Source: Tomocerus qinae | Lineage: Eukaryota > Arthropoda > Collembola > Entomobryomorpha > Tomoceridae | Assembly (NCBI GenBank): GCA_020055645.1 | Contig: CM034547.1 | Location: forward strand, 29,140,513 to 29,204,512 | Direction of reading: 5' to 3' | DNA length: 64,000 bases | Shown here: piece after piece, positions 24,034 through 37,449 of the stretch | Numbering within the stretch: position 1 is the stretch's first letter | How the letters are laid out: every line of letters starts with the position of its first letter | Position numbers and translations under genes: made by a program | Notes under the pieces: model-generated | The model's input: only the letters and a program-made list of their open reading frames with translations | Told to the model about the DNA's origin: nothing | Databases searched by the model: none

Positions 24034-24210
24034 TACTACTGCCTGCGTATGTAGTTCGGCTAATTGTAACATACAAGTTGCCCATGCCCGTATAATGGCT
24101 AAAGGTTGACGTCTCGAAACGAAAGTAGTGATCGGATTTCCTCTGGTTCCCTTCAGTTTGACTTGCTCCATGTGATAGTCTAATCTGATCTTAGTCAAAG
24201 GAAAAAAATC
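24034..24210 (-). CDS. candidate small gene, exon 3
   Basis: This is a 177-bp exon of 59 codons. The acceptor TCTCCAG is in phase 0 after a pyrimidine-rich tract. The donor is GTAAGT at 24033-24028, with an alternative GTAAGT four bases on. It encodes DFFPLTKIRLDYHMEQVKLK and later RRQPLAIIRAWATCMLQLAE. The composition is balanced and basic-amphipathic, unlike the Phe/Ile/Leu/Ser-rich chance frames around it. I do not recognise the family. Confidence 0.35.
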
Positions 24211-24488
24211 CTGGAGAGTTGATTCGAGTAAGGAAAGATTGGGATAGTGAAATACCCGCATATTGCTGGAGATTGCTAGACTAACCCTATCGTAGTATCC
24301 ACTGAGCCTTGCTCTTCTTTTCTTCTATGTTTTCTTTCTCAGAGCTACGCAAACTTGCCAAAAATAAACATCGGAGTAAAAGAAGCAAGGCGAGCAATGA
24401 AGTCGAGTAGCTATATCTTTACAACAGAGGAAAAAGCCAGTTTCTTCCCTTCAATATTGTTATGTATCTTTCCTGTATGTGAGCTCAC

Positions 24489-24625
24489 TAGAGAATCGGG
24501 TAGACAGATACGACTGATTCTGATGACAGTCTCCATTTTCTGATACCAGTCTTGTGTAGCCCTAAAGAAACTTGGGGGAATTTCTCCAATAAACAGCACT
24601 CCAATGGATACTTCCTCCATTCTTT
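24489..24625 (-). CDS. candidate small gene, exon 2
   Basis: This is a 137-bp exon whose acceptor (TGTGTATTAG) leaves two bases to finish a Lys codon, followed by 45 codons from RMEEVSIGVLFIGEIPPSFF to ICLPDSL. The donor GTGAGC is in phase 0, which matches the acceptor of the next exon. The frame shows G-rich first codon positions and more G/C at third positions than the local background. No domain is recognised. Confidence 0.35.
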
Positions 24626-25064
24626 CTAATACACAGTAAAATATTTTAGACGTTCGCGAATACATAACGTCATTTCAACAGTGACATGGACTGTGAGATG
24701 TATTACTTGTATACGTACCTATAATTTACAATTAGAGTTAATGGCATAAGTTTTATCTACTTTCACCCTCACACTCTGTACTTTGCATACTTCTTTCGTA
24801 ATACTTTCAAGATTTCTGTACATGTAAATCAATTTAATATGTTTGGACACTTCTTTATCAAATCCTTGCACTCACTACTATATAAAACTAAAAGATAAAG
24901 GAACACTGCAGAATTACATAGCTCGTAGTAGAAAATGCAGTTTCTCTCTAGTGTAGGATAATTAAGGGTAAATTGATATATTTTCCCACTATCAATTCCA
25001 TGCAAGAGCATTGAATAAGGTTAAGTATTATAAATATGGTAAAATGAAGACTTTATACACTTAC

Positions 25065-25119
25065 TTGTGTGGTTGGAATTCATTTTCGAGAGGGAAGATT
25101 GAATTTTAGATGGAAGCAT
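25065..25119 (-). CDS. candidate small gene, exon 1 (start)
   Basis: ATG at 25119 sits in the context TTTAAAC-ATG and opens 18 codons, MLPSKIQSSLSKMNSNHT, ending after one base of the next codon at a consensus donor GTAAGT (25064-25059). Phase 1 fits exon 2. An acceptor-like ATAG lies 11 bases upstream of the ATG, and a donor-like GTAAGG near 25164, so an upstream leader exon is possible. The full model would give about 128 residues, with no signal peptide or recognised domain. Splice phases agree at all three joins, but the parts are short and the model is unproven. Confidence 0.3.
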
Positions 25120-25209
25120 GTTTAAATTACTATTGTATGTAATACAAAAGTAACTATCTACCTTACCACTTATTTTCTGCATCCTATAGTTCAAGAGACG
25201 CTAGATTAG

Positions 25210-28200
25210 ATATAGTATTTGTGTTAGAAGGTTTTATTTTAGTTGCCGAAATCCATTTCATAAGATGATGATTATTAGGTATGTTGAGTGGAGAGTAATT
25301 GGTATATTATGTGCTCTCCACCGTCGACAGAATACAGGAGTAATGATAGAGGAGATGAATTGAATCCAACAAGGAGAGAAAGAGTTGCCGGAGCGTTAGG
25401 AGAAAAGTGGAGGAAATCTAATTTCAAGAGAAGAGATATTTAGGTAATGTTCTAGTTAATTATGTGGATGCCTCTTAGCTAGCATTATTCTCTTGTCTTG
25501 TGCACTAAACGTTGTATTACATTACTATATGCTAGCTACATGCTAGTTGGCTCGGCATGCTACTGGAACTAACGATAAGTGAGTTAGGAATTTTGGAATA
25601 TGAAGACGAGAAGACCTCCGAAAATGGATACCTCCTAACATTGTTAGTGGAAATTCTGTGTGTAAGTAGCTTCTCTACTACCAAAAGCAGATGTAATGAT
25701 AGATGGGCCAAACCAAAGCGAACATTAAGTTACAGAACAGATTCATAGTCCAGATTTACGGAAAAGTAAAATATTGCAAACACTAAAGCTTTCTCTCACT
25801 TTCACTCATTCAAAATCACAGGGCATATTTTCACCAACCGCTCCTTCATCCCTAGTCTCCTATTTATATAGTACTTAATGTAAGTAGCAAATCTAACGCA
25901 GGCTAAGAATTTGTACATAATCCAAGCGAGTAAGTAGAGCAAAGAAACGGGACTTATATAATCAAGCCAAATTCCAAATTCATAAATGTATTTGCTGGGG
26001 AAAACTGATACTCATTATCAAGGAGAGGTTTTCGCAACAAAGCTAATGATTACATGTTTGCTACGTAGCATAATACATTTGGGTAATTCCTATTGTTAAA
26101 CGTAATATCATATCGCTGTAGGTTTACTACAAACGTAATGCGTATACTATTTATGTAAGCATTCTTATAATACTTAGGATCTGCAGACAGATATTCAGCT
26201 TCACTTTAGTATTGTACAAATGAGTCACGTTGTCAGAAACGGTGAGGAGTAATAAGAGATGAGGGGAAAGAGAAGCCAAATCTCTTACTGCTTCCCGTGG
26301 TTGCTTAGTTATTTCCTACTTGGTTATAATTTAATTCAATCGTGACTTTCTACATATCTGTCTACCACATCACCTATACACGTGCTCTGTGGTCCTAAGA
26401 TTACATATCATTTGTGCAAGTATAGATAAATATATATTCATCCATCTCGAATGAACTAGCGGAAAAGCATTTACTGGAGATAAGAGTTATGTACATATTT
26501 CTTAGATCTTGAAAGCATTGCCGACACAGTCGACTTTTTATCATTAACGCTAACAGTACCACATTATAGTACATGGATGTAGTATACAGTCTACAAGATA
26601 TTTATTTTAGACATATTTTTCCTTAGAATCCCCTAGTCTCTTGTGTAGTGATACTGATATGTGCATTTGACCTATTTGTTTGCGTGTTGTACTCATCATT
26701 ATCTCTTCACAAAGGATTGGGTGACAATTATTACATGCTAGGAAAGATACATTGCTTCAATTGTTCTTGTCAGTTTATATCTTAGCTACAGCCACAGCCA
26801 TAATACAATATATCATATCAGGGGTAACATATTATTATTAAGCATACTTACATAAAACTTGGCCTTTCGGGTTCTCAGAAATACAAAGTTTACGTGAAAG
26901 CAAACTTAATGCTTATCCATTACATTAATAGCCATATGGACAGGCTCTTTGATGTTAAAAGTTATTTGTTACAGGTCCTATTTGATATTCGAACAACATA
27001 ATACCCATTTCAAATACGATATTTTTTTGAAATTTGGACATGGTTGCGTTGAATCTGAATTTTTTTTACCAAAATGAAATCATTATAAAAGATGTCAAAG
27101 TTTTCTCGAAATTCCCCAATTTTTGACTTGATTTACAGTGCTACGTTGTAAGTAACCTTTTTTGTTTCTACACATTGAAATCTTTTGGAAAACAATTTAA
27201 TTGAATAAATTGAGTTGGGTTCCAAGGTTTTAGGGCTTATGAGAACCTGACTTATGCATGGGTCAAATATTGCCATGTCCGAATGTCATGCACCACCTGT
27301 AACATAGTATGTGCTTGGTTGTTGACATCGTTAGAACTATTTAACCTGTAACTTGAGTATATGGGGCAATTAAAGTGATGACGACAATCCCTTAATAACT
27401 ACTAAAGGCCATGAAACATGTTCTTACATAAAGTGGAACGTGAGATATTGTTATTTCGTGCCTTATGGAATTACATGAGATAAATTTTCCCATAGGATCA
27501 GATTAGGTGGGCGTTGAAAGTTTGTAGTCTGTTTGGATCACTTGTATTGAGGTGTGAATTATGAAAGGAAAGTTGATAGTTGTACCGGAGGGAGTAGGAG
27601 AGACATTCTGGTAGGATTGTATAAATCAAATATTTACAAATAATTTCTCTTTACTGCAGTGCAGGCTTGTATGGAGATAACAAATGAGAGAATGGTGCAC
27701 AAATTCGACTCTTGTATGAGATGAGGTAGGGAGAGCTTTGCATTAGGAAGCATGCTATGATAGTGTAGGTCCTCTGACAATGAAATCTGTGATGATGAAA
27801 GAATCCTTAATGTGATTACACAGCGAAGCTACTGGTAATCCGCTATGTATTAATACTTATCTATGCTACAGTCTGTCGCACTATCTTCCATGCACCCAGC
27901 ACTCAGCTAACAGCGAATAAAAAGCGTTGTTATTTTAGTAGACGAGGTGGAAGGTGATAATTCAGGAGAGAACTAAGTCAACAGGATGTGCCAGGCATAG
28001 AGGTAGAGGAAAATCTTTGCGAAGTAATAACTAATTGTATTTAGTAGCAATTCACGCCTAACAAGACCACAATACATTCGTGATAACAAATTCAGCAGAG
28101 CAGAGGGAGAGTGTTTGCATTCCTAGAAAGCAGTCATTTCAGAGTATATATATAGGAAATCACATCTGACTGAAGTCAAGTAAACATTTATTTGAAGAGA

Positions 28201-31200
28201 AGCCTGGTGAAGTTCACTCTTATTGTTAGTTCAGTTCAGTAGCTGTAAAGCGTTTTCTTGCGTGGAGGAGGAAGTAACATCAAGAAGTAAAAAAAGATGA
28301 GAGGGAAGAGAGTGCGTTCTGTCTGTGTACTTATCGTGTTAGCTTAGGAACTCGGAACAGATGAATAAGATAGGTAAGTGTATACAGTTCGTCTGCCTGC
28401 CTGCATTCGCCATAATCCTAGCTTTGATAAGAGAAATAGAAGATGAGTGTGTCAGGAAGATGGAGGCCACTTACTAACTGGGGGAGTTAGCGATGTTGAG
28501 TTGCTACTTACCAGAGATCTTCTATTTCCATCAGTCTATCATATCTCTGGAGAATCCATCAGACTCAGCATAAAAAGTGACATGCCTCCTGGATATGTTT
28601 TACGATGGCCATCGTCTTGTCTTAGTGGATTGATCTCCTTCGTCTTCTTCCTTAGTATTTCAGTCCATTTCCCCGTTGCCCTCTCTCTCTCTTGCCCTTC
28701 CTTCCAAGGAAGGACCTTTTACAAAAGACTCACCGATCCTCTTTCATTTCCGTCTAAACTTTCTTCTCACATCCATTTTTGCTTTCTCTCCTTCCTCTAA
28801 GAGTGTCAATGCTACTTTACTTGACACTCTGTCGCTCTCCTCACTGTCCCCACCAACTTTTTTTTATTTCGTTTTGTTCTGTTCTGCTTTTCCGACTCTT
28901 GTCAAGAACATTTTATTCACAAAGACCATCTTGTAATATTTAGGCTCAAAATGGGAAACAGCGACGAAAGGAAACTCCCGGCAGTGCAGCGTCATGTCAA
29001 CTTGTGTTCCGTCGTGCTTGTCACTGTTAAGTCAATTCCTTTCGAACGCTTCATTTATCCTGCAATGCACCAAAGAACCCTCAAAGCACAACTCTTTCCA
29101 TTCTTCCTTATTATTCAACTTATTATTTACCAGTTATACTTAATAATATAGGCATAATATAGGTCAACCCACAGTTTACACAACCCAAATCGGATATCGG
29201 TGTTGTACTGCTGTATACGTTGAGTTTAAACTGGATTTGGTGCCTGTCACTGGTTACTCCATACTTTTTTCCATGACATTCTGTCTTTATTTAGTGGATT
29301 ATACATAGAACATCAAGGCTGTCCTAACTCTGATACAAAAAAATACTCATTTACACTTGTTTACACTTGTAAATGCATTTGTGGATTAATTTTTTGACAC
29401 AAGCATTTTAGATAATGTAAATGTAAATCGTAATGGGTAAGTTCATTATTATTTTGGAAACTGCTGGCATGAGAAAACGAACCAAGTTCACAATGCCGAC
29501 TGATTTTGATGTATTATTTTAATTAAGAATGTTCTCTGAATTGAAGCTGTCATAATTGTATGTTGCCTTTCACTATCTATATAAGCAAATACATTGCTAA
29601 TCTAATCTCATTTCTGCTTCTAGCACTCTGACGCAGTTTCCTTTGAGGAGCTCTCTCTCTCTCTAAGAGCCCATGGGAATAACTGTATTGTAAAATTATT
29701 AGTTGTTCCCCTAATATAAACGGTGAAGGATTTTCATATTTTGTGTGTGTGTGCTTGTGCATGAAATAAGTTGGCTATATGACATGTAGAGAGCTCTTAG
29801 AGTGAATGTTAACTAACCAAGTTGTATAAAAGTATTAAAGTTGAAGTGTTGTTGAAAGGCCATTGAAATTCTTTGTGATTTCGAAGTGAGTTTTTTAGTG
29901 CACACGTTGATTAAAAAATACATCACGAAGTCGAATACGTGTGTCCTTAAAAGTTGCTTGGAAAGTATTGAAATGACAAGTTGTTAGAACTCTTTTCAAG
30001 ATTTTATTCTATAGTTCATTAATTGGCGGCCTTTACAAATATATAGTTGTATTTAATTTTATTCTTCGCCTCATTGCACCGTACTTGAGAAAATTGGGAA
30101 AAGCATTTGCATTTGACAATGTATGATTTAGAAACATGACATAGTACATGTTTAATGCAAAAGTTCATAAATGCCATATAATATGTAGTGGGATTAACTA
30201 TATTATATAGAGGACGTTATGTAGTTCTTTGAAGTCGCAATTCGCTCATAAGTTAGTTGAAATCGAACACAGCAGTTGCAAGGATGCAATTTTGTGATAC
30301 AAAAAAGGTACATATGAGCCAGCCCGTGCAGAATCCTGTATAAGTGAAGTGAAAGGAAATAAATGAAAAAGGACAGGGTGACAAAAAGCATTATTATTGA
30401 CCTTGCTTTGCTCGGAAGAATATCAACTGTCTGTTATATAGCAATACAAATTGTATTGCTTCTATAGTTGATGTACTTTTTCGTGTCCTGCCAGCTCCAA
30501 ATGTATCATAATAAGTTTATACTAGAATACAATTCTATTTTTTCGGCAGCTGAAAAGTAGCTATATGATTTGGGACATGATATAGAAATAATAATATGCT
30601 TCAGCCTCTACTATTCTTTCTGGAACTGTTTATTAGTATATGGACTTGTCTCTTTTCCCATTTGCCATTGATTGATTCTATGCTCTCATTTTCTATCCTT
30701 TGGCGAAAAATTGTTCCTTCTCTACCTCACACTTTCTTTCTGACCAGGCTCATTCTTTTTCTGTTGTATGAGAATGAGTTCAGCTCAATTCAGCTGCGTC
30801 TCTTTTTACTCTTCCCTATTCTCATTCTGAAAGGAACTATTATACTCTGCTCTATACACTACTGTTTTCTATTATTACTCCTGCAATTGTCCGCTCTTCT
30901 TTGTATCCTCTACCATCCCTTCTGGAATTCTGATTGCACGTCAACTTTTGTGACCTATTTATTTAAAAAGACTACACATCTTCGAGACACCCTTGAATTT
31001 TGGAATCAACACTACCTTTTCTAAATTCTACAATATCCACAAGCTCCAAAATATTTTGGAAAGCACTTTTCAAAGATTTGTTATCAAATAATAAACTAAA
31101 CTTGCTGATTAGATAAGCTGGCTTGTTTAGCATATTTTATGTAATTACTAGTATGATAATTATTATAATTTATGCACGTAGAGTTTAGTTTGACGGGGAT

Positions 31201-34200
31201 TCTAACAGATTGGCAATTTCGAAAATTGCTGTAACTCAATTCGTGAGTTGAACGCAAACAATCGGTGCTGGATGGGAGTCATCTTGAATTCGTTATAAGT
31301 TTATGTAATGTCTTTCAAGTTGTCAAATGTACTTCGCAGTGAAGTTAAATGAATTTCCTGCAAATAATTCAAATTCTTTGGTTATTTCTGGTGAAGGTAA
31401 AACAATTTTCGATTTAGGAAATAGAAGTTGAGTCCTGTAGTAGACTCTTTCAGAGCTCAACAGTTTTAGACAAATGATAAATTGCTTGTGTGTGTAGTAG
31501 TGCCTACATGATGAATTGATTAACCGTCAGACCAACAGCCAATTTGCTTATATTGCATTTGTGAACTCGAAAACTTGCAATCAGCACAACTTTTCTGGCG
31601 AGGAGGAATGGTGAATTTGGGTGAACAGAGTTTTTGTTCATGCTGTGCGGATGTTTGCCTGAGTGTTCGCTTCTTATGTTCCTTCTATACCACTAGAAAA
31701 TTATATCATTCTGAAAGCTCCGTACTTAAGTTACTGAAGGAAATAAGTTTATCTTATGTTAGAATGTGAAAGGCTTAATGTTTAAGAACCAATCTTCGAT
31801 GTAACTAAATAACCATAATTTATTGCAGAATAACCGAACAAACAAACAAGTCCGCTATACAGAAAACACTCTTAGTCGTGCTCTTTCACGACCCACGACG
31901 AATTGTGTACGAATTAGATCAAGCCCCACTTTAAAAGCAAAATGAATTGATTGAATTACCAGGTCTATTTGGTTTTAGTTGGTTTTATCGCATTAGGAAG
32001 TTCTATTTGGTTGTTTATTTCTTTACTGCGCATTAACATTTTCAGTAGGATAACTCAGTTAAAACTAAATACGGAGTTATTGTAGGTAAATGGGAAGCAT
32101 CAATAGAACCCTAATAGTATTTCTAATACCATACCAAAAAATAAAAAATCTATCGTTTCCCCAATTATTTTTGGTTGTAGGCTAGTATACAATTCCTGTA
32201 CTAATCATATTAGTCACTGATGGATTTGTCTCTCTCTACAAATTCCCCTTACTATATAGCAAAACAATAAGGCTCTGCTTACGTCAACAAATCCAATGTA
32301 CTAAGATGTCCATCAGCTTAGTATGCAAGCTATTTAATCTGTATCTATTCATTGTTAGCACCGAAAACAAAGCTTCTCTATTTAAATCCTTATGTTTTTT
32401 GCTGTGACCATGGCCATGAGAAGGAATAAGTCAAAGCTGATTACATACGCATCCACTAGCGATACGAAAGGGTTCAAGCTGGGGTTAAATAAATAATAAT
32501 AACAGATCTTTCCATCAAATTGGGAATCCCATTTCGTCCTCTACTAATATTGTTGCTTTCTAATTTGGTCCGTATCACAAGTCTTAGTTAAAATAACACA
32601 GAAAAGTCCCTTTTCATTTTCAGCTGCATTTAATTAGAATGCAAGGCGTTTTTTGTTATGCTAATGTAATGTAAATTTTAAGTTGACAATTTATTGCAGT
32701 TCCTGCATGCACATCTCTTGAGATTTAATTCCTACTCTGGTGTTTAATATCTTCTCCCTGGTCTTTGTCACCATTTCCATTTCATTCAGACTATTCGGTT
32801 GAATTCACAAATATCGGGATTGGGACGGTCCACAATTTGGCAGCTTTATTTCAGTGCAATTCTTCTTTTGTACTACACACATTACATTTCAGACTAAATG
32901 TACATTTTATGCAGTTCATTTCCAAGTAATGACTACAGTGAAGATGCAGAGTAACTTGCTTTATCTAAGATACTATGTCAGTGTTTATATGCATACATAT
33001 TATGCACTTGTTAATTAAGTCATTCATTGTAGTAATATACAACTCTCATTGTAGCTAACGTATTTAGGTAGGTAATTGCTTTAAAACTCCATCGTACAAG
33101 TCCTTTATAAACCCAGAATGAAGTTTTTGGCATCTAAGACTGCTAAATTTCGCTATAACTCTGAACAAAGCGGTCTTAGACTAATTAAGGGCAAATGAAA
33201 AAGTATGACTACTTCTATGCATTATTTTTTGCAGTCTTAAAAGCCAAAAAAGCTAAATGTAGTTTTCTTAGTGAAAATTAATCTCAAACCACATCATGAA
33301 AAAGTACCCCTTGTGTGTTGAAGTTGTGGCAAAAGGTTTTGCTTATGCATTTTTTCATACAAGGCTCCAGGAACTCCAGAAGAATGAAGTCCCATCATGT
33401 AAATACACATATAGCAGTCCTGTGCATTCATATTGTGAAATTCTTCCGGAGCAAAACAGATATTTGGAACATTTCTGTACACTTGCTCACGCTAGCTAAT
33501 AAGAAGCAATTGCAAATTCATTTTGTAGTCGTATTTTGAGGTCACGGCTGAAATTAATTAGTATTTCAGCTATGGGAATTATTCTTTGATGCCAATTTGA
33601 ACTATTTATTATTAAGGTATGTCACTGGGTCAATAGAAAAGTAGAACCAATCATATACTTGCATTTTAAATGAGCATCCTGTGATTTAGAGATAGCATAA
33701 AGTACAATATAAGGTGACTCATGGGATACTAAAGATACTTTGGGTACTTCTTTAAACCTCGGATAGTATATACTAGATCTGCTGCAATGAAAGTTTTAGT
33801 ACCAGTTTGTATGTGTTGAGGGACCATGTAGCATGTAGGTGAGTTAAGGTAGAAGTGGATGGGAGCTAGGAGACCGTAAACCAACCTGACTGGAGTATCT
33901 AAAATGAATTCGATTTTTAGAGTTAATTGATAAAGTTGATTTTTATGCGTTGGCTGAAAAGGTAATGCTATCCCTGTGGACTAGTAACAGTGGGTGATGT
34001 GCTATGTAGGATAGTTAAGATAAGTTTGTGCTATGCAGCAGTTTGTTGAGCCGTGCTCTTGCTGTGCCTTTAGGAGTAATTCTATAGTGTATTGTGTGCT
34101 ACGTACTACTGGTATTTGTAATATAGCCCTCAGTTTTGGTGCTTTATAGGATTTCTTGAGCATTTCTGGAGTAAATTTCCTTCACGGTGCCCTAAGTGCA

Positions 34201-36800
34201 AAAATACTATTAAATTGTAGGTTGTGTAGTACATAGCCTTGACTCGCCTTGTCTCTGCTGTACGAAGCAAGTAATGTTCGTTGCCGACATCCACAGACTC
34301 GTTTTCTTTTACTCGGGGCTAGTAATAAGCTAAACGGTAACTAACAAAACTTTTCCCAAGCAAATTGGCCCTGTGAGCGAGCCTCTCTCTCTTTTATTTT
34401 TCTTTAGACAGGAGGAGAGCCTCCTTTCATTAAATCTAACAACTCTGCTTTCGCTACAGCTTAAAAAGATAAGTAAGTAGATCAAACTCATTGTTAAAGT
34501 AGGAGTTTTGGGTACAAATGCTAACTTATTTTATTGGATGACAGCTCAACGGAAGCGAAAGAGAAAAAAATCGGCACAGAGTTACTTGCTTATATAACAA
34601 TGAATAAAAGCTATGACATTAGCATGCCACTCCCAACATAACTCTCGGAGAAACTCTTTCGAATGTGCTAGCTCTTATTTAGTACTAGCTTATTAAAGAA
34701 ATGTTGTGCGAATATGTATACGCTACTACATCACCAGCACTTTCATCCCAGACTAACTCCTGCATAAATACATTTAATATTACTCTAGGAGAGACATTTA
34801 GAAATCTTTCTGTAGTCTCTGTCCATAAAAATTAATATAATGGGCTTTACGTTATATAAATTGTACTTCATACAGATTTGAGAAAAGCAGGATTAATTAT
34901 AGGAATTTTGTGTTGTGAGGGTGGTATAATTTTTCAGAGACTCTATCACAGAACTCGAAGCGTTTGCATCTTATAATTAGTCATTTCCCGGAAAAATAGG
35001 AAATCCGGACAAAGTTTTATCGTTCGTAAATATACTAGCTTGCATAGACACGAAGGCTAGAGAAGAAATTACGGCAAAAACACAATTCACGGAAGCAAGA
35101 GTTAAATTTGGAGTTTCTATACGTAGTTTCCTGCTCAACAAATTATATAGTGCCGCTTTCATAATTTACTCTAGTAGCTACAATATAGTAAGCTCAGTTG
35201 TATAGCTTGGATGAAGTTGTTAGAATTTTTGGTAAATAATTAACTTCAACACTAATAATAACAGATTCACTATTAAGCATGAGAATTGGCTTGTGATTCA
35301 TAAATTGTCCGTACTCGGTAAATGAAGTCACGAAAATATTTTCCAGTGAAGGCAGTCGACTGGATGCTTTTGATGTACCTATTTACTTAGTAGTCAAGTT
35401 CATTTTAAATTCAGTCTAGACGAATTAATTTGTAGGAATATTTCGCATGACAAAATTAAAGAAGCTTTACGAACAAACAACTTTTGACTCAACTTGCCGT
35501 GGCAAACAGACCCACAATTCTCGATGCTCTACTCAGTTATACGATATGAACGCATCTAAATGTGAAATAAATATATCCTTCATAAAAGTAAAACTGTATC
35601 CACTGTACAATGCTATTCATTATACAACCAGGTTATTTCGCAACATTGAAACTTATATAAATAGTAAAGCATTTAATATTTACTCATAAAGCCTTTGTGC
35701 TACATTTTTAATTAAGTTGAGAGTTCGTATAAAAGGAGGGAAAGGAAAAGTTGCGTAACCAAATGAATTACCATATAGAAATAATTTTGCAAATACTACG
35801 TGACAAAAACACTTTGAAATGTCTTCAAGGGAAAACGGGAAAAGTTGACAAAACTGACTTTCACTGGATACAGTTTTCATTAATGGAGAAAATGTAAAAG
35901 AAAGTCTATTTGTACAAAGCCAGCGTATACAGATAGTTATGTAACTTCTCTATAATGTCTTTTAAAAGGAATGCATTCATCGCTCCATAGACAGGTAACC
36001 TCATGCATCCTTGTCCAAAAACTTTTATTGCACCACCAATCCACATCTACATAATTCCGTATACTTTCATGTTCTCCTATTTACTAATTTTGGAATAACT
36101 GTTTCAGTCATTATGACGGAGAGTAGAAACACTCAAAAATAGAGTATGCTTTATAATGCATTGACGTCTTTACTTCTTTGATTTTCATTAAGGGAATCAG
36201 AGCCGAATGGAGAACTCGTATAATCTGCAATCCGCAGCGAAAAGAGGCATGAAAGGAATGAGAAAAAGTTAGCCAGTGTAACCTAATGCATTTCTACATA
36301 CATACATATTCGAATGTTTACATAAAGACAGTTTTCTGGTAATGGGATGGGTTAAGTAAAGTTAAGAGAGAACTTTGTATGCTGTAAGTTCACAGTCTGC
36401 GAAAACTGCACACAAGTAAAGTAAAAGTGTTGATAAGGGGCGCTATTCAATCCTAATGTCAATGTCTGAGTGGTACTGCCTTACGATTTACCTATTTCCT
36501 AATCCTAAAGGTGCCTGGCAGTTTTTGGAATAACTTTGGACCTTAATAACCGAATACCTTATTTATTAGTTCGACCTATTTTTATGAATTAGAATTTAAT
36601 GGTTAGATCTAGTTGGACTAAGAAGTTGTCTTTGTTAGCTACGTTCTAAAATTCTGAGTGCTTTGTGATTTATTCTTTTAATTACTCAACAGCAATAATT
36701 TTTCCATTTGTTTTCGAAATGTGAATGTTAGTGGATTTTGGTCAGTCTCTTTAGTTTGTGCAAAGAAGAGATAATGGTTTGAATGGAATTAGTAAAATAG
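25210..36800. other. long AT-rich non-coding stretch
   Basis: No supported gene. Frames at 28447-28800 and 30596-31024 come from pyrimidine-rich DNA. A (CT)n run lies at 29649-29664. An imperfect inverted repeat around 29345-29435 (TTTACACTTG... against CAAGCATTTTAG...) could form a hairpin of about 90 bp. Confidence 0.4.
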
Positions 36801-36819
36801 GGCGATAGTGGAATGAGTT

Positions 36820-37128
36820 GTGTCACTCAGCTCATCTCTAATGTTGGTTTTGGGTTGTCCGATGAGATGTCAGATTGAGTGGCTGCGGATGGGGCTGGGA
36901 ATGGTAAATGAAGAAGGAACTTTACCTTCGCCATCAACTTTTGCTCGTCATCCCATCAAAAATCATGCTTTTGAGTTAGCCCTATGTAAACACTTGTGCG
37001 AGTTGATTAGATCTCTCTTTGCTGGGCGTAAGTGGAAAAGTTTAGACCGTTTCGTTTTGGCTGTGACAGCAGTCGTCATTCTAAAGTACAAGCTTAGCGA
37101 ATCCACAACTATAGAGATATCCTACTAG
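36820..37128 (+). other. open frame of doubtful status with internal donor
   Basis: A 102-codon frame contains PSPSTFARHPIKNHAFELAL and then CKHLCELIRSLFAG, where a GTAAGT (37029-37034) would act as a phase-1 donor. An acceptor-like TCACTCAG is near 36830. The segment 36970-37300 is richer in CpG than its surroundings. It might be an exon or leader of a plus-strand gene, but I recognise no domain and find no partner exon. Confidence 0.15.
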
Positions 37129-37340
37129 CGACTCCTACACTCTAGTGAGTCAGTATGGTGTAGGTAGTCTCTGTTTGTGTTTACTGATGTAAGTCTACAC
37201 GCTGCTGCTCGTCGACTACTCACTCCTCTGTCTGCACTCAACAATTCTCAAGTCGACGAAGGAGAGCGAACTCATGGAAAAGCTGTGTGTATCTTCCGAT
37301 TTAGCCGCAGTAGTCTATAGTTTTTCATTTCACAGAAGTA

Positions 37341-37446
37341 CACAATGCAATGTCATGTAATGGCAGTAGTCCACATTCATATCAACAGCATTGCAATGCA
37401 ATGCTGGGCAGAACTGCCATACCAATGTCATTCCATCCTATTGTGC
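37341..37446. repeat. imperfect inverted repeat / hairpin
   Basis: ATGGCAGT at 37360-37367 pairs with ACTGCCAT further right (37413-37420). Outside it CACAAT...TGTCAT faces TGTCAT...ATTGTG, and between the arms lies CAGCATTGCAATGCAATGCTG-like near-palindromic sequence (21 bp, one mismatch, at about 37386-37406). It may be a small MITE or simply a palindrome-rich spot. Confidence 0.45.
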
Positions 37447-37449
37447 CAT

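Noticed and set aside
30596..31024. 142-codon hydrophobic plus-strand frame
   Set aside because: It comes from pyrimidine-rich DNA that lacks stops by composition. It is Leu/Phe/Ile/Ser-rich with no defined membrane topology, domain or splice context.
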